This document shows, piece after piece, positions 4,915 through 6,684 of a stretch of 6,684 nucleotides of DNA. A model generated the notes under the pieces. That model saw nothing but the letters and a program-made list of their open reading frames with translations. It did no database searches and was not told the DNA's origin. Within the stretch, counting starts at the first letter, position 1. Each line of letters starts with the position of its first letter. A program made the position numbers and the translations under genes. Origin of the DNA: CAZKNJ01 sp964554185 (GTDB lineage: Bacteria > 4484-113); assembly GCA_964554185.1 (NCBI GenBank), contig CAZKNJ010000076.1, positions 1 through 6,684 on the forward strand. The letters run 5' to 3'.

Positions 4915-6684
4915 ATGGCCTTTATCAGGGGAACACAAGTGCGCATGGGGCGTGGCGGCCGGTTTATCGCTGAGATAACCATTGTCAAGGTCGCTATCCT
5001 GATGCTCGTCTTTTTGCTGACTTACCTGCTTCCACAGCGGGTGGTGGGCGTCTTCCCCGGCGAGCGGCAGATTCTCTTCGCCGTGTATCTCATCGCGAAC
5101 GCGCTGGGCCTCTGGCGCTACTTCTCCGGTGTGGCGCACCGCGAGCTCACGCTGCGTGTGCTCTTCGTGCTGGACATCAGCTTCATCATCTACCTTTCCA
5201 AGTACTTCGCGCTGGACCGCGGCATGCTGCTGATGATTCTGGCAGGCCTGGTGGTATACGAGTCGCTGGTCGTCGGCCGGCTTTTCGGCTTCATCGCGCT
5301 AGTCTGCTCAATCGCTTACTTCATCGGCTTCAGCCACTTCGGCCCCGTGAGTGCCAGCGCCATTGGGAAGACAGTTGCGGGCTACGAGATGCCAATCGCC
5401 ATCGGGTCGCTGGTCATTATCTACGTTTTCGTTTTCCTGGTTGCGCGCAACTTCCAGGAGATGATCGGCGAAAGTGAATACCTGGCGCAGGAGCTGGCGG
5501 ACGCCACTATCGCGAGCGAGCTGGCCAAGGAAGAAGTAGTGCGCCGCAATCAGCAGCTTTCCACGCTGCTTCAAATATCGGAGAGCCTGTCGTCCTCCCT
5601 GGAAATAGACCGGCTGTTCAAGAACTTTGAGCAGGCCATCGGCAACTCCGTCCCGTTTGACAACTTCAGCTTGCTGGTCTTTGACGCCGAGATAAGGGCC
5701 TTCCGCGTGCTGGTCAGCCGCCACGAGTACCGCGAGCTGTCCGAGGCCGCGGTTTTCCCGATAGACAAGGGCGTCGCCGGGCATGTGTACAACCGCGGCG
5801 TTCCGTACCTGGTGCGCGATATGGCGGCGGATCCCTTCGCCAGCGAGCTGGTTGACCGCGCCGACAGCGTCGGCTCGCTCATCTGCGTGCCGCTCCACTA
5901 CCAGGACGATATGCTAGGCGTGCTTTGCCTGGAAAACAAGAAGCCCAACGCCTTCAGCCAGGAGGAGCTGCGGTTCGTGGAGAGCATCTCACCGCTGGTA
6001 GCCATCGCCGTCAACAATGTGGTGAGCTTCCAGATAATCAAGACCGCGTCCTCCCGCGACAAGCTCACCAACCTCTATAACTACTTCGCGTTTACCCAGC
6101 GGTTCTGCGAGATGCTGGAAACCTCACACCGGCGCGACCGCGCGCTGACGATGATACTGATCGATTTGGACGACTTCAAGCTGGTCAACGACACCTACGG
6201 CCACCTGGCGGGCAACACCGTCCTCAGCCAGATGGGCGAGCTTTTCACCTCGTTCTTCCGGCGCAGTGACCTGGTGGCCCGCTACGGTGGCGAGGAGTTT
6301 GCGGTAGTGCTCAACAATACGCCGATGGACATCGGGCTGGTCATCGCCGACGCGCTGCGCCAGTGCGTGGAGGAAAGCGAGTTCCTCGGCGGCGACCAGC
6401 CGAAGATCCCGATAACCGTCAGCATCGGCGTGTCCAGCACCGCGGACGAGGGCATCACCTTCATCGCGCGCCCCAGCCGCCGCCGCGACGACGACCACTT
6501 TGTGGAGAACCTGGAGGAGATTGCCGACCTGATGCTGGCGAGCGCGGACGCCGCGATGTATCGCAGCAAGCACGATGGGAAGAACCGCGTGACCGCTTCC
6601 GAGTACTCCGTCTTTGCCCACAAGAACTTCACCGAATACCGCCGCACCGCGCCGGACGGCGCCCTGCCGGTGGTCAACAAGAAG
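4915..6684 (+). CDS. Membrane diguanylate cyclase with GAF and GGDEF domains (3' end outside window)
   Basis: An open frame of 590 codons with no stop before the window ends. It should make c-di-GMP from two GTP at the inner membrane in response to an unknown signal. In order: about six hydrophobic helices (about 18-40, 52-71, 79-97, 103-119, 121-140, 160-178), a coiled-coil linker (about 183-225), a GAF domain (about 228-372, with PIDKGVAGHVYNRGVPYLVRD), and a GGDEF domain (about 380-560). Visible there: RDKLTNLYN, the metal ligand D417 in LIDLDDFK, N425, GGEEF at 458-462, and the inhibitory site RRSD (449-452) five residues before it, so product inhibition is expected. The usual GHxxGD reads GHLAGN (N434). 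Between SIGVSS and ADAAMY there is an Arg/Asp-rich insert of roughly 15 residues. The start is ATG 4915 with a weak GGA; GTG 4939 (V9), preceded by AGGGGA at 4927-4932, is a strong alternative. Confidence 0.95.
   Translation, partial: MAFIRGTQVRMGRGGRFIAEITIVKVAILMLVFLLTYLLPQRVVGVFPGERQILFAVYLIANALGLWRYFSGVAHRELTLRVLFVLDISFIIYLSKYFALDRGMLLMILAGLVVYESLVVGRLFGFIALVCSIAYFIGFSHFGPVSASAIGKTVAGYEMPIAIGSLVIIYVFVFLVARNFQEMIGESEYLAQELADATIASELAKEEVVRRNQQLSTLLQISESLSSSLEIDRLFKNFEQAIGNSVPFDNFSLLVFDAEIRAFRVLVSRHEYRELSEAAVFPIDKGVAGHVYNRGVPYLVRDMAADPFASELVDRADSVGSLICVPLHYQDDMLGVLCLENKKPNAFSQEELRFVESISPLVAIAVNNVVSFQIIKTASSRDKLTNLYNYFAFTQRFCEMLETSHRRDRALTMILIDLDDFKLVNDTYGHLAGNTVLSQMGELFTSFFRRSDLVARYGGEEFAVVLNNTPMDIGLVIADALRQCVEESEFLGGDQPKIPITVSIGVSSTADEGITFIARPSRRRDDDHFVENLEEIADLMLASADAAMYRSKHDGKNRVTASEYSVFAHKNFTEYRRTAPDGALPVVNKK
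4927..4932 (+). promoter_or_regulatory. Ribosome binding site favouring the GTG start at 4939
   Basis: AGGGGA is six bases before GTG (4939-4941), which is in frame with the cyclase. This is better than what precedes the ATG at 4915. Starting at GTG would drop eight residues and leave a 9-residue shorter cytosolic lead before the first membrane helix; no domain changes. Confidence 0.45.

Noticed and set aside
5308..5898. Minus-strand frames opposite the cyclase gene, also at 6124-6621
   Set aside because: They lie fully inside the membrane, GAF and GGDEF coding region on the other strand, have no ribosome binding site worth noting and no domain; high GC keeps antisense frames open.
1..6684. 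CRISPR array, insertion sequence, tRNA/rRNA gene, toxin-antitoxin or known defence genes
   Set aside because: No regularly spaced repeats, transposase motifs, RNA-gene folds or matching protein motifs were seen on either strand.

Overview
The window comes from a GC-rich bacterium. Hand counts of sample lines give about 70% GC in the housekeeping genes. The twitching-motility ATPase points to type IV pili, and a lipobox-bearing exported protein fits a bacterial envelope. I cannot assign a phylum: nothing here is diagnostic, there are no RNA genes, and the protein set (HAD phosphatase, PilT, rRNA pseudouridine synthase, O6-alkylguanine methyltransferase, diguanylate cyclase) is widespread.

Layout, left to right. 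(1) 2-688 (+): a HAD-superfamily phosphatase, possibly cut at its 5' end by the window edge. (2) 713-2075 (-): a two-gene unit, an exported protein with one Ig-like domain (1005-2075) followed after one base by a 96-residue lipoprotein with a poly-leucine signal peptide (713-1003). I recognise neither family, and their DNA is visibly less GC-rich than the flanks. (3) 2265-3413 (-): a PilT/PilU-type ATPase with its own extended -10 promoter and two strand-specific hairpins after its stop. (4) 3500-4228 (-): an RluB/RsuA-type pseudouridine synthase. (5) 4311-4862 (+): an Ogt-type DNA repair methyltransferase, divergent from the synthase; both appear to start almost at their own transcription start points (leaderless). 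(6) 4915-6684 (+): a membrane diguanylate cyclase (about six TM helices, coiled coil, GAF, GGDEF) that runs off the right edge without a stop.

How they relate. PilT powers pilus retraction and c-di-GMP commonly controls pili and surface life, so finding both here is suggestive, but they are on opposite strands with two unrelated genes between them and the sequence shows no direct link. The rest is housekeeping: phosphate-ester hydrolysis, ribosome modification and alkylation repair.

The parts most worth a second look are the unrecognised Ig-like/lipoprotein pair with its G7 tract and dyad-rich promoter, the Asp-to-Asn change at the guanine-recognition position of the GGDEF domain, and the apparently leaderless divergent pair. 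I found no CRISPR array, insertion sequence, tRNA/rRNA gene or clear defence system.
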